Shown: positions 1 to 7,586, counted from the stretch's first letter. The stretch: 32,394 bases of DNA from a virus (IMGVR_UViG_3300037234_000335:1-32394), one strand, 5' to 3'. The notes: generated from the letters alone by a model not told the origin. Numbers and translations: made by a program.

Positions 1-1786
1 CGCCATCTTCCATTTGATCGTAGAGAGCGTTGAAATAGGGTCTCTCGTTAGCATGTTTATCGGACACCTCCAATACGAGCCAGCGGCGGGATTCAGGTCC
101 AGCCGGTATAAACCAGTCCTCATTACTGGCCACCGCGAGTCTAGCTCTATTCTCATACATAAAGCTATCCACGCCCTTTCGTTCGCATACCAAGAATTTC
201 TCCGTGACCATTGACTTGAGAATCCCAGCTGTCGATCTTGATCCGCCATAAATCACCTCGTCTGCGAATACAAATAATCCGTCCATTAGGTGGTAGTTAA
301 AGTTACCAGTAAGGTGACGTTCATTAGTCACATGTTTATAGTGGGCTTGGCCCACCATCTTGCCCACCATTTCGCAAAAGGTCCCTTTGCCGACTCCCTC
401 TTTACCATGCATTACTATTGCAGTACCTTTGGGGTTCATTGGGTCTTGCAGTATGTCAGCCACCCAATCGAGGACAAAATTATGCAGCTGTTCATTGCCC
501 TCGCACAGGATTTCTTTTATATGATAGTCGAATAAGGCCCAATTTCCCTCTTCGGGTTTGACCCCCCAGCCTTGCCACAGATTGACGTAGCCGTTGTGCC
601 ATAGCTCTTCGTCTGGGAAAAATCCCATACCCCTAATACACTCACGACGATCCACATGTGCCATCCAAATGTCAGCCTCGGTCGGTATTCTGCCTTTCTT
701 GCCCGGGATCGATACCTTACGGTTGTACATCAGGGTGTTAAAATCTTGGGTGCCCATTATGTGGATTCCGCCCACCTTATCCCGGTGTACGATGCGTACC
801 TTGCCGCCGGTTAGGAGTATAGCATTATCATCATTCATAACCTTTACCAATTCCTGGAAGTCTCCCGACCTAGCGGGATCACTGGAAGGATCATATCCAC
901 CTTGCTTGGCGAAATAGATAAGACTACCGATTCGTATGGTGCCAGCGGGATTGAATCCAGGCCAACGACTCTCACATTCGCCGGATATGTAACGCTCCCC
1001 GCCAGCGGACCATGCATCCCAAAGTCCAAGACCGTCTTTATCGGGATACTGAGAGTTAATTGCCTGTCCCACAAATAGCCATTCTTCGTACGATAAAACG
1101 TTGGAGTCAATGTGGTCCAACATTGATGCGATTTGGCTGAGTCCATACTGTACCTCCAAGTCATTTTGTCCTACTCCTTGATTACCTAGCCCGGGTTTAG
1201 CGGCCCAGGGTATTCCCAGCAGGTCACTGACCCACTCGGGTGTCTCGGGTATGTCGCCCCCCGTCACCCAGCTATACGAGCCATCGTCGGTCTTAGAGGG
1301 CCACACGACTATGTGGGAGCGGGGCTGTCCGTCGCCGCCACGGGTGTCGATGCCCGGGCCGAGCTTCCCGGAGCTACTCGTGAGATTATCCTTCCATTGC
1401 ATGAGCAAATGCTCGCCCCCGGTCGGGGTCCGTTGCATGGGACACTTTATTGCCCTATCCGCACTTATCTCGGCCCAAGCTTCTATTCCATTGGCTCGAC
1501 CATGTAAATCCAGGTCTACGGCAAATAGGTCCTCCCCACAGGGTATCCCAAGATTCCATCCTTGATACCGGCCATTCTCCCCAAACCACTTGTCCATGGT
1601 CTTGGGTTTAGTGGATCGTGAAAAGTAATTGATACCAGTTCGCTTTTCCGGCAGTATTTTAGAGTTTGGCCGGAGAGGCACAATAGGAATACCGTGTTGG
1701 GCGTATAATAGCGCAGCTTGGTGTATCCTTGTATTAAAATCTTTTATTCGGTCTATCTCTTGTATGTCGTTTAGCGGTAACAACAT
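1..1786 (-). CDS. Prim-Pol / PriCT / P4-type primase-helicase (3' end beyond window)
   Basis: Probable primase-helicase of the replication fork; 595 residues are visible and the frame is still open at the left edge. The N-terminal third is a bifunctional primase-polymerase (AEP) domain: the metal-binding motif reads VDLDLH (Asp91, Asp93), followed by TPTGGEHL (about 120-127) and GIDTRGGDG (145-152). A PriCT-like linker (YEEWLFVGQAI, about 233-243, with conserved Trp further on) precedes an SF3/P4-type helicase with Walker A GKEGVGKGT (461-469), Walker B FVFADE (Asp509, Glu510), a sensor motif LAVASNEDW (550-558) and an arginine-finger candidate ESRRW (565-569). The ATG at 1786 lies 9 bases after the polymerase stop and is preceded by AGGGGA. 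It probably does the job of T7 gp4 with an unrelated primase fold. Domain assignment is firm; enzymatic activity is inferred. Confidence 0.93.
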   Translation of the reverse strand, partial: MLLPLNDIQEIDRIKDFNTRIHQAALLYAQHGIPIVPLRPNSKILPEKRTGINYFSRSTKPKTMDKWFGENGRYQGWNLGIPCGEDLFAVDLDLHGRANGIEAWAEISADRAIKCPMQRTPTGGEHLLMQWKDNLTSSSGKLGPGIDTRGGDGQPRSHIVVWPSKTDDGSYSWVTGGDIPETPEWVSDLLGIPWAAKPGLGNQGVGQNDLEVQYGLSQIASMLDHIDSNVLSYEEWLFVGQAINSQYPDKDGLGLWDAWSAGGERYISGECESRWPGFNPAGTIRIGSLIYFAKQGGYDPSSDPARSGDFQELVKVMNDDNAILLTGGKVRIVHRDKVGGIHIMGTQDFNTLMYNRKVSIPGKKGRIPTEADIWMAHVDRRECIRGMGFFPDEELWHNGYVNLWQGWGVKPEEGNWALFDYHIKEILCEGNEQLHNFVLDWVADILQDPMNPKGTAIVMHGKEGVGKGTFCEMVGKMVGQAHYKHVTNERHLTGNFNYHLMDGLFVFADEVIYGGSRSTAGILKSMVTEKFLVCERKGVDSFMYENRARLAVASNEDWFIPAGPESRRWLVLEVSDKHANERPYFNALYDQMEDG

Positions 1787-1795
1787 TTCTATCCC

Positions 1796-3610
1796 CTAAT
1801 TTCCTAAGGCCAACCACCAGTTCGGCCCTACTCCATTACAATCCAGTATTAGCGGTACTCCTAAAAATTCTCGCTCAACTGCCCCTGTGACGTCCTCCAT
1901 GACTCCTTTTACACTATCCATACTAACTGACATACCGTAACTATCGTGCGTATTAAGGATTATCCTCCCTCTGCTGTCTAATGCTTCATCTATCAGGCTC
2001 CAATTTTCTTTATTGATATCTGCGGACGTTGCTTGGATAAGGATGCCCGAAGCTTTGTAGGTTTTGTACTTCTTGGGGAAACGAACGTGGCGTCCATACT
2101 TAGTTCGTAAATACCCTCGTCGCTCACTAATCTTACGAGCCGTTTCAGCCAGTTTGCGTACCCCCCGAACTTTCGCATGATACTGGTCGATAATTCGATA
2201 TGCATCGTCACCTGCACGTTGGTACTTAATCGTGTCTCCCCATTCATCTGTAAACTCCGCGTCTGTGGTCTTAAGGCCCATTTTCTGGGCGGTTGCCCCA
2301 GCACCTTGGGAAAAGATCATGCTGAGATTGAGTTGCTTAGCATTTGGCTCTCCCCCATACTCCGCATTGCGCTTCAATCCTGTGAGTTGGGCTACAAGAT
2401 CATGGAAGTCTAAGTGGGGGTCTTTCTGATAGAGTCTAACGAGATAGGGGTTATACATCCCGGCAAGGGCGGCAAAGATGCGTACCTCAAATGAGGCTAA
2501 GTCATAATCCAACCATACTTGCCCTTCATCAGGCAAAAAGCAGGGCTTAACGATTGATGCCGTAATCTTGTCGCGGGATGGGATTTGTTGCATGGCAGGA
2601 TCGACATAAGAGAGACGTCCCCACTTTGTACCGCCCGTTTCCCGGACTGTCTGATTGATGGTGGGGTAAACACGGTCTCCAATGGCGTGTTCAAGGATAT
2701 GCTTGGCCAGAAAAGTATCCCGTGTTTTAAGAGCGGATCGGATATTTGTAACCAAACGCGCACGTGGGTCAAACTCTGCGAGTTCTTCAAGGTACTCCTT
2801 ACGGAAGCTAGGTGCCCCCTTATCCGTTATACCTATCCTATTGCGGCCAACCCACCAGCCTGATTCAGTCTTGGTTGGGTCAAATAACTTAATCATCTGG
2901 GGGCCGGAATTAACATTAAATTCCCACCCTGCTATGCCATCTATTTCGTTCTGGAGCTTTTTGATATGGGGCGTCATTCGCACCATTGCACACTCAGCTT
3001 CATCGAGGTCGACCCGTATTCCCTCCATTTGGGACTCTATGATTACAGGCATACAGCGGCGTTCAAGCCGCTCGATCTGGTTTAGATGCTGGGCCTCAAT
3101 TTCTACTTGTTGCCACTCCCAAAGCTCTAGAGTAAGCACCGCATCTTGCTTTGCGTACTCTGCAGCTTCCTCATAGGGAAGATCAGCTATATTGGTCACA
3201 TCAATCTCAAGCTTCTTCTTCTTGATATACTTCCGGCAAAGATAATCAAGGCTATAGCCCCCGGGCTTACGATTCTTATTCCAAGGGAATCTAGTGGCCT
3301 CATGTTCATTGATCAGACAAGCACGTACAACTGTGTCATCTAATAGATGTAGGGGGATTGAAATCCCGGCGACAGCCGACATACACGCGTCAAATGGCGC
3401 GTTGTGGCAAATAATCCGGGAGTGCTGGGGTAATTCAGCAAAGGAATCATTTAACCACTCGATGGCTTTAGGCTGTCGCCGGAAATCAAAGTACCATGAA
3501 TCCCCGGGTACGGCTATTGAACAGGCAAAGGCCTTATCAATAGGATAACGTAATCCGGTTGTCTCCGTATCGTACGCAAAGTACGGGTATTTGCGTAGAT
3601 TGGGATACAC
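1796..3610 (-). CDS. Family A DNA polymerase with 3'-5' exonuclease
   Basis: Replicative DNA polymerase, 604 residues, about the size of T7 gp5-type enzymes without a 5'-3' nuclease domain. The exonuclease has DEDDy residues: YDTETTGL (Asp14, Glu16), HNAPFD (69-74), and Tyr152/Asp156 in YAKQD. Polymerase motif A is DLASFEVR (Asp370, Glu375, Arg377). The O-helix is NAKQLNLSMIF (Lys425), with Leu429 at the place of E. coli Phe762 and Phe433 at the place of Tyr766. GYLRTKYGRHVRFP (499-512) and IQATSADINK (525-534) follow. Motif C is HDS (555-557) where HDE is usual. The start is GTG and shares its first G with the TAG of the upstream gene, so translation is probably coupled; the exonuclease motif starts at residue 13, so no later start is possible. 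It sits between the SSB-tailed protein and the primase-helicase. Confidence 0.97.
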   Translation of the reverse strand: MYPNLRKYPYFAYDTETTGLRYPIDKAFACSIAVPGDSWYFDFRRQPKAIEWLNDSFAELPQHSRIICHNAPFDACMSAVAGISIPLHLLDDTVVRACLINEHEATRFPWNKNRKPGGYSLDYLCRKYIKKKKLEIDVTNIADLPYEEAAEYAKQDAVLTLELWEWQQVEIEAQHLNQIERLERRCMPVIIESQMEGIRVDLDEAECAMVRMTPHIKKLQNEIDGIAGWEFNVNSGPQMIKLFDPTKTESGWWVGRNRIGITDKGAPSFRKEYLEELAEFDPRARLVTNIRSALKTRDTFLAKHILEHAIGDRVYPTINQTVRETGGTKWGRLSYVDPAMQQIPSRDKITASIVKPCFLPDEGQVWLDYDLASFEVRIFAALAGMYNPYLVRLYQKDPHLDFHDLVAQLTGLKRNAEYGGEPNAKQLNLSMIFSQGAGATAQKMGLKTTDAEFTDEWGDTIKYQRAGDDAYRIIDQYHAKVRGVRKLAETARKISERRGYLRTKYGRHVRFPKKYKTYKASGILIQATSADINKENWSLIDEALDSRGRIILNTHDSYGMSVSMDSVKGVMEDVTGAVEREFLGVPLILDCNGVGPNWWLALGN

Positions 3611-3882
3611 TAGAACGGTATGTCGTCGTCAAAGTCACCCTGTGCTGGCGGTGTACTTGGTGCCATATCAGGTTGATCCTCCTTCGGCGTAAAGGCTAGG
3701 CTAAAATATCTACCCGGCTTGTTCTTAAGATCGTTGACCCACGCTGAAATCCAGGTATCGTGGGTCTTGTCGCAATGGGGACACACTATTCTTGCATCGC
3801 CCTTGTGATCGGGTTGGCTCTCTTTTTCCTTTCGATCATTCTTAAAGATCGAACCCTTATTGGGATTGTGCTCAAATGCCAT
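3610..3882 (-). CDS. Small replication protein with an SSB-type C-terminal tail (DFDDDIPF)
   Basis: 90 residues. The body (NKGSIFKNDRKE near the N-terminus, then WISAWVNDLKNKPGRYFSLAF, here split as WISAWVNDLK and NKPGRYFSLAF, about 44-64) resembles a common small phage protein family that looks beta-rich and OB-like. A CPHC pair (Cys34, Cys37) with nearby His36 and His41 may form a half zinc-ribbon. After a Pro-rich linker the last eight residues are DFDDDIPF, the same as the tip of E. coli SSB, which docks SSB-interacting proteins. It is translationally coupled to both neighbours (TAATG at its start, shared base at its stop) directly upstream of the DNA polymerase. I infer a single-strand-binding or partner-recruiting role; the fold is not proven. 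Confidence 0.8.
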   Translation of the reverse strand: MAFEHNPNKGSIFKNDRKEKESQPDHKGDARIVCPHCDKTHDTWISAWVNDLKNKPGRYFSLAFTPKEDQPDMAPSTPPAQGDFDDDIPF

Positions 3883-4082
3883 TACTGTTTCTCCCTTATT
3901 GCGATTAGGGCACTAAAGTCGATGCCAGTGCATTTTTGTATTCTGACATATTGATCTTTGGTCAAGTCCCTGACGAATGATCTTCCTCCATTGCCGCTTC
4001 CTGTGAATAACAATTCCACAGATTGAACCAAATGCTCCTTTATTTTCTTTTCCGTAGGTGTTGCGTTAATTGCTGTGCTCAT
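3882..4082 (-). CDS. Conserved-looking small protein of the replication module, function unknown
   Basis: 66 residues, starting MSTAINATPTEKKIKEHL. The ATG at 4082 is chosen because AGAAGGAG lies a few bases upstream; a longer frame to 4130 would start inside the hairpin at 4106-4129 and has no ribosome-binding site. The middle reads LLFTGSGNGGRSFVRDLTK and there is one Cys. No catalytic or membrane motif is visible. Its stop overlaps the start of the SSB-tailed gene (TAATG), so the two are probably co-translated. I do not recognise the family. Confidence 0.75.
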   Translation of the reverse strand: MSTAINATPTEKKIKEHLVQSVELLFTGSGNGGRSFVRDLTKDQYVRIQKCTGIDFSALIAIREKQ

Positions 4083-4105
4083 AACGTCTCCTTCTGGCGA
4101 TAAAC

Positions 4106-4129
4106 TGGGGTCCCGACACCGGGACCCCA
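4106..4129 (-). terminator. Perfect hairpin between replication genes (partial terminator or processing site)
   Basis: Ten-base arms TGGGGTCCCG and CGGGACCCCA flank a 4-base loop. It lies 7 bases after the stop of the 255-residue gene and 24 bases before the next start. The minus-strand sequence after it (AGTTTATC) has only a short T run, so it may reduce rather than stop transcription, or protect the upstream mRNA end. The inner nine-base arms recur exactly in the terminator behind the capsid gene (19530-19557). Confidence 0.6.
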
Positions 4130-4135
4130 AATCAC

Positions 4136-4903
4136 TTACATGTTATCATCGTCCTCTTCTGTCGATTTAGGTTCGCCACGATCTACGTCGCGTTGCCCGG
4201 ATATAACGCTCTCGTACAGGGCCTCTGCTTGCGCATAGACCCCCTCAGAGACAAATCCAAGTTGCTGAACCTTCCAGTTGTAATAATCGCCCCGAGGTCC
4301 ATTAACCATCACGGCGGAGAGCTTGTAATAACGCTCCCACCGATCACCACCCGCAATGCGGATTTGGCTATTGAACTGTCTGGACGGTTTCAACTGAGAT
4401 CGGGACATTGAGATAACAATCTCAGTAGCCCGTGGGTCTTCGGCTGGTGAGTTGGGGTCAAGTAGCAGCCCGAAATGCTGGGCTGTGTCCAAAACCTCGA
4501 GTACTGGTTCACCTTTTTCTGTCGTTTGACCGGCATTAGGGTGAGCGGCGACTGCGGCAACTGCCTCATCTTGTGTAGGATAAGCTCCCACAAATCCGCC
4601 TCCAGCATCCCGATTCTTCCAAACTACCCACTCCATACGGAAGTATACCGGTGTAAACAGCACAAACTCGGGATAAAGTTCGTTTGTCACTGAGTTAAAC
4701 AGCATACCTTCTTCAGCGCCTTCGATAAACTCAGCCTCGTTCTTCTTACGCTGAGGACTTAGGCTCTGAACCATCTGCAGCCGAGGAATCGTGAGGTCTT
4801 GTATGCCGACCTCTTCCGACCCTCGAGTACCTTCACCCATCCACGAAGGTCTCTCTGCAATGTCCGTACTGGACGCCACTGTTACTTCTTTACCTTTTGC
4901 CAT
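4136..4903 (-). CDS. Acidic-tailed replication-module protein, possible ssDNA-binding protein
   Basis: 255 residues. The N-terminal third contains DLTIPRLQMVQSLSP (about 36-50), followed by a region with WVVWKNRDAGGGF (92-104). This layout is common in a phage protein that sits in replication or recombination modules and has no firm function. The C-terminus is strongly acidic (EEDDDNM), as in gp2.5-type and other ssDNA-binding proteins, which suggests but does not prove that role. The start at 4903 has two tandem Shine-Dalgarno sequences (AAAGGAG twice), and a strong hairpin follows the gene, both consistent with high expression. Alternative: a recombination mediator or a structural chaperone. 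Confidence 0.85.
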   Translation of the reverse strand: MAKGKEVTVASSTDIAERPSWMGEGTRGSEEVGIQDLTIPRLQMVQSLSPQRKKNEAEFIEGAEEGMLFNSVTNELYPEFVLFTPVYFRMEWVVWKNRDAGGGFVGAYPTQDEAVAAVAAHPNAGQTTEKGEPVLEVLDTAQHFGLLLDPNSPAEDPRATEIVISMSRSQLKPSRQFNSQIRIAGGDRWERYYKLSAVMVNGPRGDYYNWKVQQLGFVSEGVYAQAEALYESVISGQRDVDRGEPKSTEEDDDNM

Positions 4904-4920
4904 TCTCCTTTCTCCTTTCT

Positions 4921-4948
4921 CGATTTACGATTTACGATTTACGATTCT
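4921..4948. repeat. Four tandem copies of a 7-base repeat (CGATTTA) in a 5' leader
   Basis: CGATTTA is repeated three times exactly and a fourth time as CGATTCT, immediately upstream of the doubled Shine-Dalgarno of the 4136-4903 gene. On the transcript it reads as TAAATCG repeats, an A/U-rich unstructured leader. It could be replication slippage, a translation enhancer or a binding site; nothing in the sequence decides. Confidence 0.85.
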
Positions 4949-5005
4949 AGGGTCTTTCCCTCCAGTCAACCCCTCTTCCGGCGGGGGTGTTGCCATTTAA
5001 CAGGT

Positions 5006-5029
5006 AAAAGGTGGGGCCGTAGCCCCACC
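5006..5029 (-). terminator. Intrinsic terminator after the 150-residue gene
   Basis: On the minus strand GGTGGGGC, loop TACG, GCCCCACC is followed at once by TTTT. The stem is 8 bp, all paired. It lies about 55 bases downstream of the stop at 5083 and would end the transcript from the promoter at 5579-5609, isolating the next gene (4136-4903), which then needs its own promoter in 4950-5000. Confidence 0.75.
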
Positions 5030-5082
5030 AGTAGTCCAATTTCCGCAAGCCGGGGGACCAAAACCGGGACACAGGAGCCTCT

Positions 5083-5535
5083 TCAGGCTTTGCGAAGCGA
5101 GGCGGTGGAGTACGAGCTTATCTCGAGCAAGTCGGCAGGATATGGTTCTCCTTGCCGCATCTGCTCTCGAATGTACCCAGCCAAGGTTGAGGAGTTCACC
5201 GTTTCGGTGATCAGGTGTTCTGCGTCGTGTCCACGCAACCACTCCCAAAGGTTCAGCTTATTCTCGGCTGGCGTCTTAACAGTCACTTGGTCGAGAATGA
5301 TCAGCTGTTTCTTGCTACCGTCAGGTAGAATGACGGTGATGTTCTGCACGTTATCCGCATCCATTCGGCGGGGGATAACGGTGCGGGAGACGAACTTAAA
5401 CTCTTCGTATAGCCTGGAAGCCTCGGCTTTTGCCGCCTTATAGGCTTCGTCCGCCCCCATCATTGAGGCTACGAGTTCATCGTAACCGTATCCGTTAAAG
5501 CGCATAAGGCGCTCTTCCAACTCTGTGTCTTCCAT
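5083..5535 (-). CDS. Phage protein of unknown function with N-terminal helical segment
   Basis: 150 residues from the ATG at 5535, chosen because CAGGAGC lies 5 bases upstream; a longer frame begins inside the leader hairpin. The N-terminal part (about 10-45) is helical and charged, with AYKAAKAEASRLYEEF suggesting a coiled coil. The C-terminal half contains LWEWLRGHDAEHLITETVN and STLAGYIREQM (about 105-134), a pattern often seen in small phage proteins encoded near recombination or nuclease genes. It is the only gene between a promoter (5579-5609) and a terminator (5006-5029), so it is a monocistronic unit. Function not recognised. Confidence 0.85.
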   Translation of the reverse strand: MEDTELEERLMRFNGYGYDELVASMMGADEAYKAAKAEASRLYEEFKFVSRTVIPRRMDADNVQNITVILPDGSKKQLIILDQVTVKTPAENKLNLWEWLRGHDAEHLITETVNSSTLAGYIREQMRQGEPYPADLLEISSYSTASLRKA

Positions 5536-5578
5536 AAGTAGCTCCTGTGTAATGGGGCGGTGCCCCACGTGGCCCACC

Positions 5579-5609
5579 AGTATACCACGGCACCCGGGGG
5601 GTCTGTCAA
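5579..5609 (-). promoter_or_regulatory. Sigma-70-type promoter P1 (19-base spacer, extended -10)
   Basis: Minus-strand TTGACA (5604-5609), 19 bases, TATACT (5579-5584) preceded by TG-G. The spacer begins GACCCCCCGGGT, a G/C-rich dyad. ATAAA lies exactly 7 bases upstream of the -35 and overlaps the helicase stop. Predicted +1 is near 5572, and a TGGGGC/GCCCCA hairpin (5553-5567) lies at the very start of the transcript. It drives the 150-residue gene at 5083-5535. Confidence 0.85.
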
Positions 5610-5617
5610 GTACTGGT

Positions 5618-7027
5618 TTATGACAAAGCTTCCTCCACTATTAACGCAAGGTCCTTCTTCTTTCTTATAGCCTTAAGGATCATGCGATCCTGTGGTACAG
5701 CCATTTCAATGTCTTGGTACGTAACGTGATTGTGTTGTCCTTTTCTATGAGCGCGATCTTCGCTTTGGTACCTATCCTCGTATGAAAACGTGTTGGAATA
5801 GTAGATAACGTAAGTTGCAGCCGTCCAAGTCTGTCCATATCCTCCGACCGTCTGATTACTGACAATAAAACGTACCTGTGGGTTTTCTTGGAACGCTCGG
5901 CTATTCGCTTTACGTTCCTCTCCGCTTGTTGCGCCATAGAAAGGCACGATAGAGGTAGCCCCATATTCCTCAGTGATAACCTTGGTAATGTACTGAATCT
6001 CTGGTACAAACCTAGCCCATATAATAACTTTGGCTTCTTCCGGTAAGTCATCTATATACTCCATCATTGCATCGAGTTTCGGATTCTTCCCTAGTATGGG
6101 TTTCGTGTGATATTCACCGTCTTCTTCATATGGGAACGTTCCCCCTATAACTTGCTGGTATCTTAGCATTCGCTCCAGGACTGTTGACACCGTAATCTCG
6201 TCTAACCCATCAATCATGGTAAATTCATCGGTCAACTGTTTCATAACTCGCTTTTGCTCGTCAGATTGCTGGACGATAATTGGCCCCGGACGAACCTTGT
6301 CTGGTAAGTCAAGACATTCGTCCTTGGTTATGTAGTCAACATAGGGTTTGACTTTTTCGAATAGGTGTTCCTGGAACTGGTAGCCCAGCACCTGCTTACC
6401 TTGAAAACCCCCCATCACACAGTATTTGTTCCTAAACACGAAGAAATTTTTACATCCAATTATCCCCCTGTTCAAGAAGAGGAATTGCCCGAACAAATCC
6501 TCCAAACCCTGTGTGACGGGAGTTCCGGTCAGCAGGAGCCGGTATTCTGCCCAACCACCCACTTTCACAACAGTCTGTGAACGGGCGGCCTTCCAGTTCT
6601 TGATGCGTGAGCTTTCATCTACCACACACATGAACTTATGAAATCGTTGAAAATACTCTAGCTGTTGGACCGATTGACCATTCCTGATCGATAGCGATTC
6701 AACTCCAACTATGAAGACTTTTAGTTCATCACGCTTTTCACGTATCCAAATAGAAGGTTTATCCCCAGATTCGTAAATCCAGGTACTGTAGCTTATGGGA
6801 CAGAACTTTTCAAGTTCATCCTCCCATATGTTTTTAATTGGGGTGGGGCAGATCACAACAAGAGCGTTTATTTGACCCGCTCCGTAACGTGCTGCAGCTA
6901 AATTTATAGCAGTAAACGTTTTTCCTGTTCCCATTTCGTGAAACAGGGCATACTCGTTCTTATTCCAGGCCCTCCGCAAGGCCACCAACTGGTGGCCCAT
7001 TGGAGGTTGCTTAAACTCGAAGGCCAT
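5618..7027 (-). CDS. SNF2-type (SF2) DNA helicase/translocase
   Basis: 469 residues with a full set of SF2/SNF2 motifs: GHQ (11-13, Q-like), motif I HEMGTGKT (30-37), Ia ICPTPIKNIW (59-68), motif II DESS (137-140, in place of DEAH), motif III LTGTPVTQGLEDLFG (166-180), motif IV KVIIWARF (333-340), and motif VI QSEDRAHRKGQ (421-431) with Arg425 and Arg428 as candidate arginine fingers. The family moves along double-stranded DNA using ATP. In phages it sits in replication or recombination modules, where it may help origin opening, fork restart or removal of host proteins. Its ATG overlaps the stop of the paralog gene upstream (TGATG), and its stop lies 8 bases before promoter P1. Confidence 0.95.
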   Translation of the reverse strand: MAFEFKQPPMGHQLVALRRAWNKNEYALFHEMGTGKTFTAINLAAARYGAGQINALVVICPTPIKNIWEDELEKFCPISYSTWIYESGDKPSIWIREKRDELKVFIVGVESLSIRNGQSVQQLEYFQRFHKFMCVVDESSRIKNWKAARSQTVVKVGGWAEYRLLLTGTPVTQGLEDLFGQFLFLNRGIIGCKNFFVFRNKYCVMGGFQGKQVLGYQFQEHLFEKVKPYVDYITKDECLDLPDKVRPGPIIVQQSDEQKRVMKQLTDEFTMIDGLDEITVSTVLERMLRYQQVIGGTFPYEEDGEYHTKPILGKNPKLDAMMEYIDDLPEEAKVIIWARFVPEIQYITKVITEEYGATSIVPFYGATSGEERKANSRAFQENPQVRFIVSNQTVGGYGQTWTAATYVIYYSNTFSYEDRYQSEDRAHRKGQHNHVTYQDIEMAVPQDRMILKAIRKKKDLALIVEEALS

Positions 7028-7488
7028 CAGGCAGCTTTAGACTTACCTTTTCCTTCTTCTGCCTTGGCTTTCGCCGCTGCTTTGGCTTCGGCTTCTTTTG
7101 CCTTAGCCGCTTTAGCGGTTGCGCGTTTGTCAGCCGCTTCACGAGGCTTGTCACACGCGACTTGCAGGAGTTTCAGGCCATTCGCGATGCTCTTGTCCTT
7201 CTCGCGGGCCTTATCCTGCTTGGCGATAGCGCCACGAATCCGGTTGCCCAGGTTCATGCGCTGCATCCCCACGTTTAAGTGACCGTACTTTGTTTGCAGT
7301 TCCTTGGCCGAAACGTCGGTCAATTCTGCTGCAACTCGGTAGGTTTCCTCAAGCGTGAACCCATCAAGCGACTCTGCAACTTGGTCCTTACAACGCATAG
7401 TGCGTTTGCCGCTACCACTTACGCCTTTAACGTAAGTTTCGAGGTTAGGTTTTACCTTTACCTCTTTTACTGCTTCTTTGTCAGCCAT
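7027..7488 (-). CDS. NxGxxRMNxGNxIRG-family protein, copy A, with Lys/Ala-rich tail
   Basis: 153 residues. The core (about 18-90) runs from LETY through LEETYRVAAELTDVSAKEL to NVGMQRMNLGNRIRGA, and is clearly paralogous to the gene at 12526-12933. The last ~40 residues are a Lys/Ala/Glu repeat ending EEGKGKSKAA, like histone-H1-type tails that bind nucleic acid. The ATG at 7488 has AAGGAGAAACC upstream. It is the first gene after promoter P2 and overlaps the helicase start. I know this signature only as an unassigned phage protein; DNA binding is an inference from charge and neighbours. Confidence 0.87.
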   Translation of the reverse strand: MADKEAVKEVKVKPNLETYVKGVSGSGKRTMRCKDQVAESLDGFTLEETYRVAAELTDVSAKELQTKYGHLNVGMQRMNLGNRIRGAIAKQDKAREKDKSIANGLKLLQVACDKPREAADKRATAKAAKAKEAEAKAAAKAKAEEGKGKSKAA

Positions 7489-7508
7489 TGGTTTCTCCTT
7501 CTGGCGTT

Positions 7509-7539
7509 AAAAAATGGGGCGGCAGTATGGCCCGCCCCA
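7509..7539 (-). terminator. Hairpin plus T6 just downstream of promoter P2
   Basis: On the minus strand TGGGGCGG, a 9-base loop, then CCGCCCCA, directly followed by six T. It is a well-formed intrinsic terminator for transcripts coming from the DUF3102-like gene (stop at 7587). It starts only about 2 bases after the predicted +1 of P2 (near 7541), so every P2 transcript also carries it at its 5' end. It could be an attenuator, a 5'-end stabiliser, or both. Confidence 0.7.
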
Positions 7540-7547
7540 CGTACACC

Positions 7548-7578
7548 AGTATAGCACAGCACCCATGGGTGCTGTCAA
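7548..7578 (-). promoter_or_regulatory. Sigma-70-type promoter P2 with a perfect 20-bp palindrome
   Basis: Minus-strand TTGACA (7573-7578), 19 bases, TATACT (7548-7553) with extended TG-C. ACAGCACCCATGGGTGCTGT (7556-7575) is a perfect palindrome that starts within the -35 and fills most of the spacer. ATAAA lies 7 bases upstream of the -35. It drives the copy-A paralog and the SNF2 helicase. The palindrome is a natural operator candidate. Confidence 0.87.
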
Positions 7579-7586
7579 GCCCCTGT

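Noticed and set aside
844-1164. 106-codon minus-strand frame
   Set aside because: Out-of-frame shadow within the primase-helicase, whose frame carries continuous domain motifs.
4921-4948. CRISPR-like array
   Set aside because: Seven-base head-to-tail units without spacers; a simple tandem repeat. No CRISPR array, tRNA or rRNA was seen in the window.
4944-4969. Possible promoter TTGACT...TAGAAT before the 255-residue gene
   Set aside because: The spacer is only 14 bases and the TGn and ATAAA features are absent, although the gene probably needs a promoter about here.
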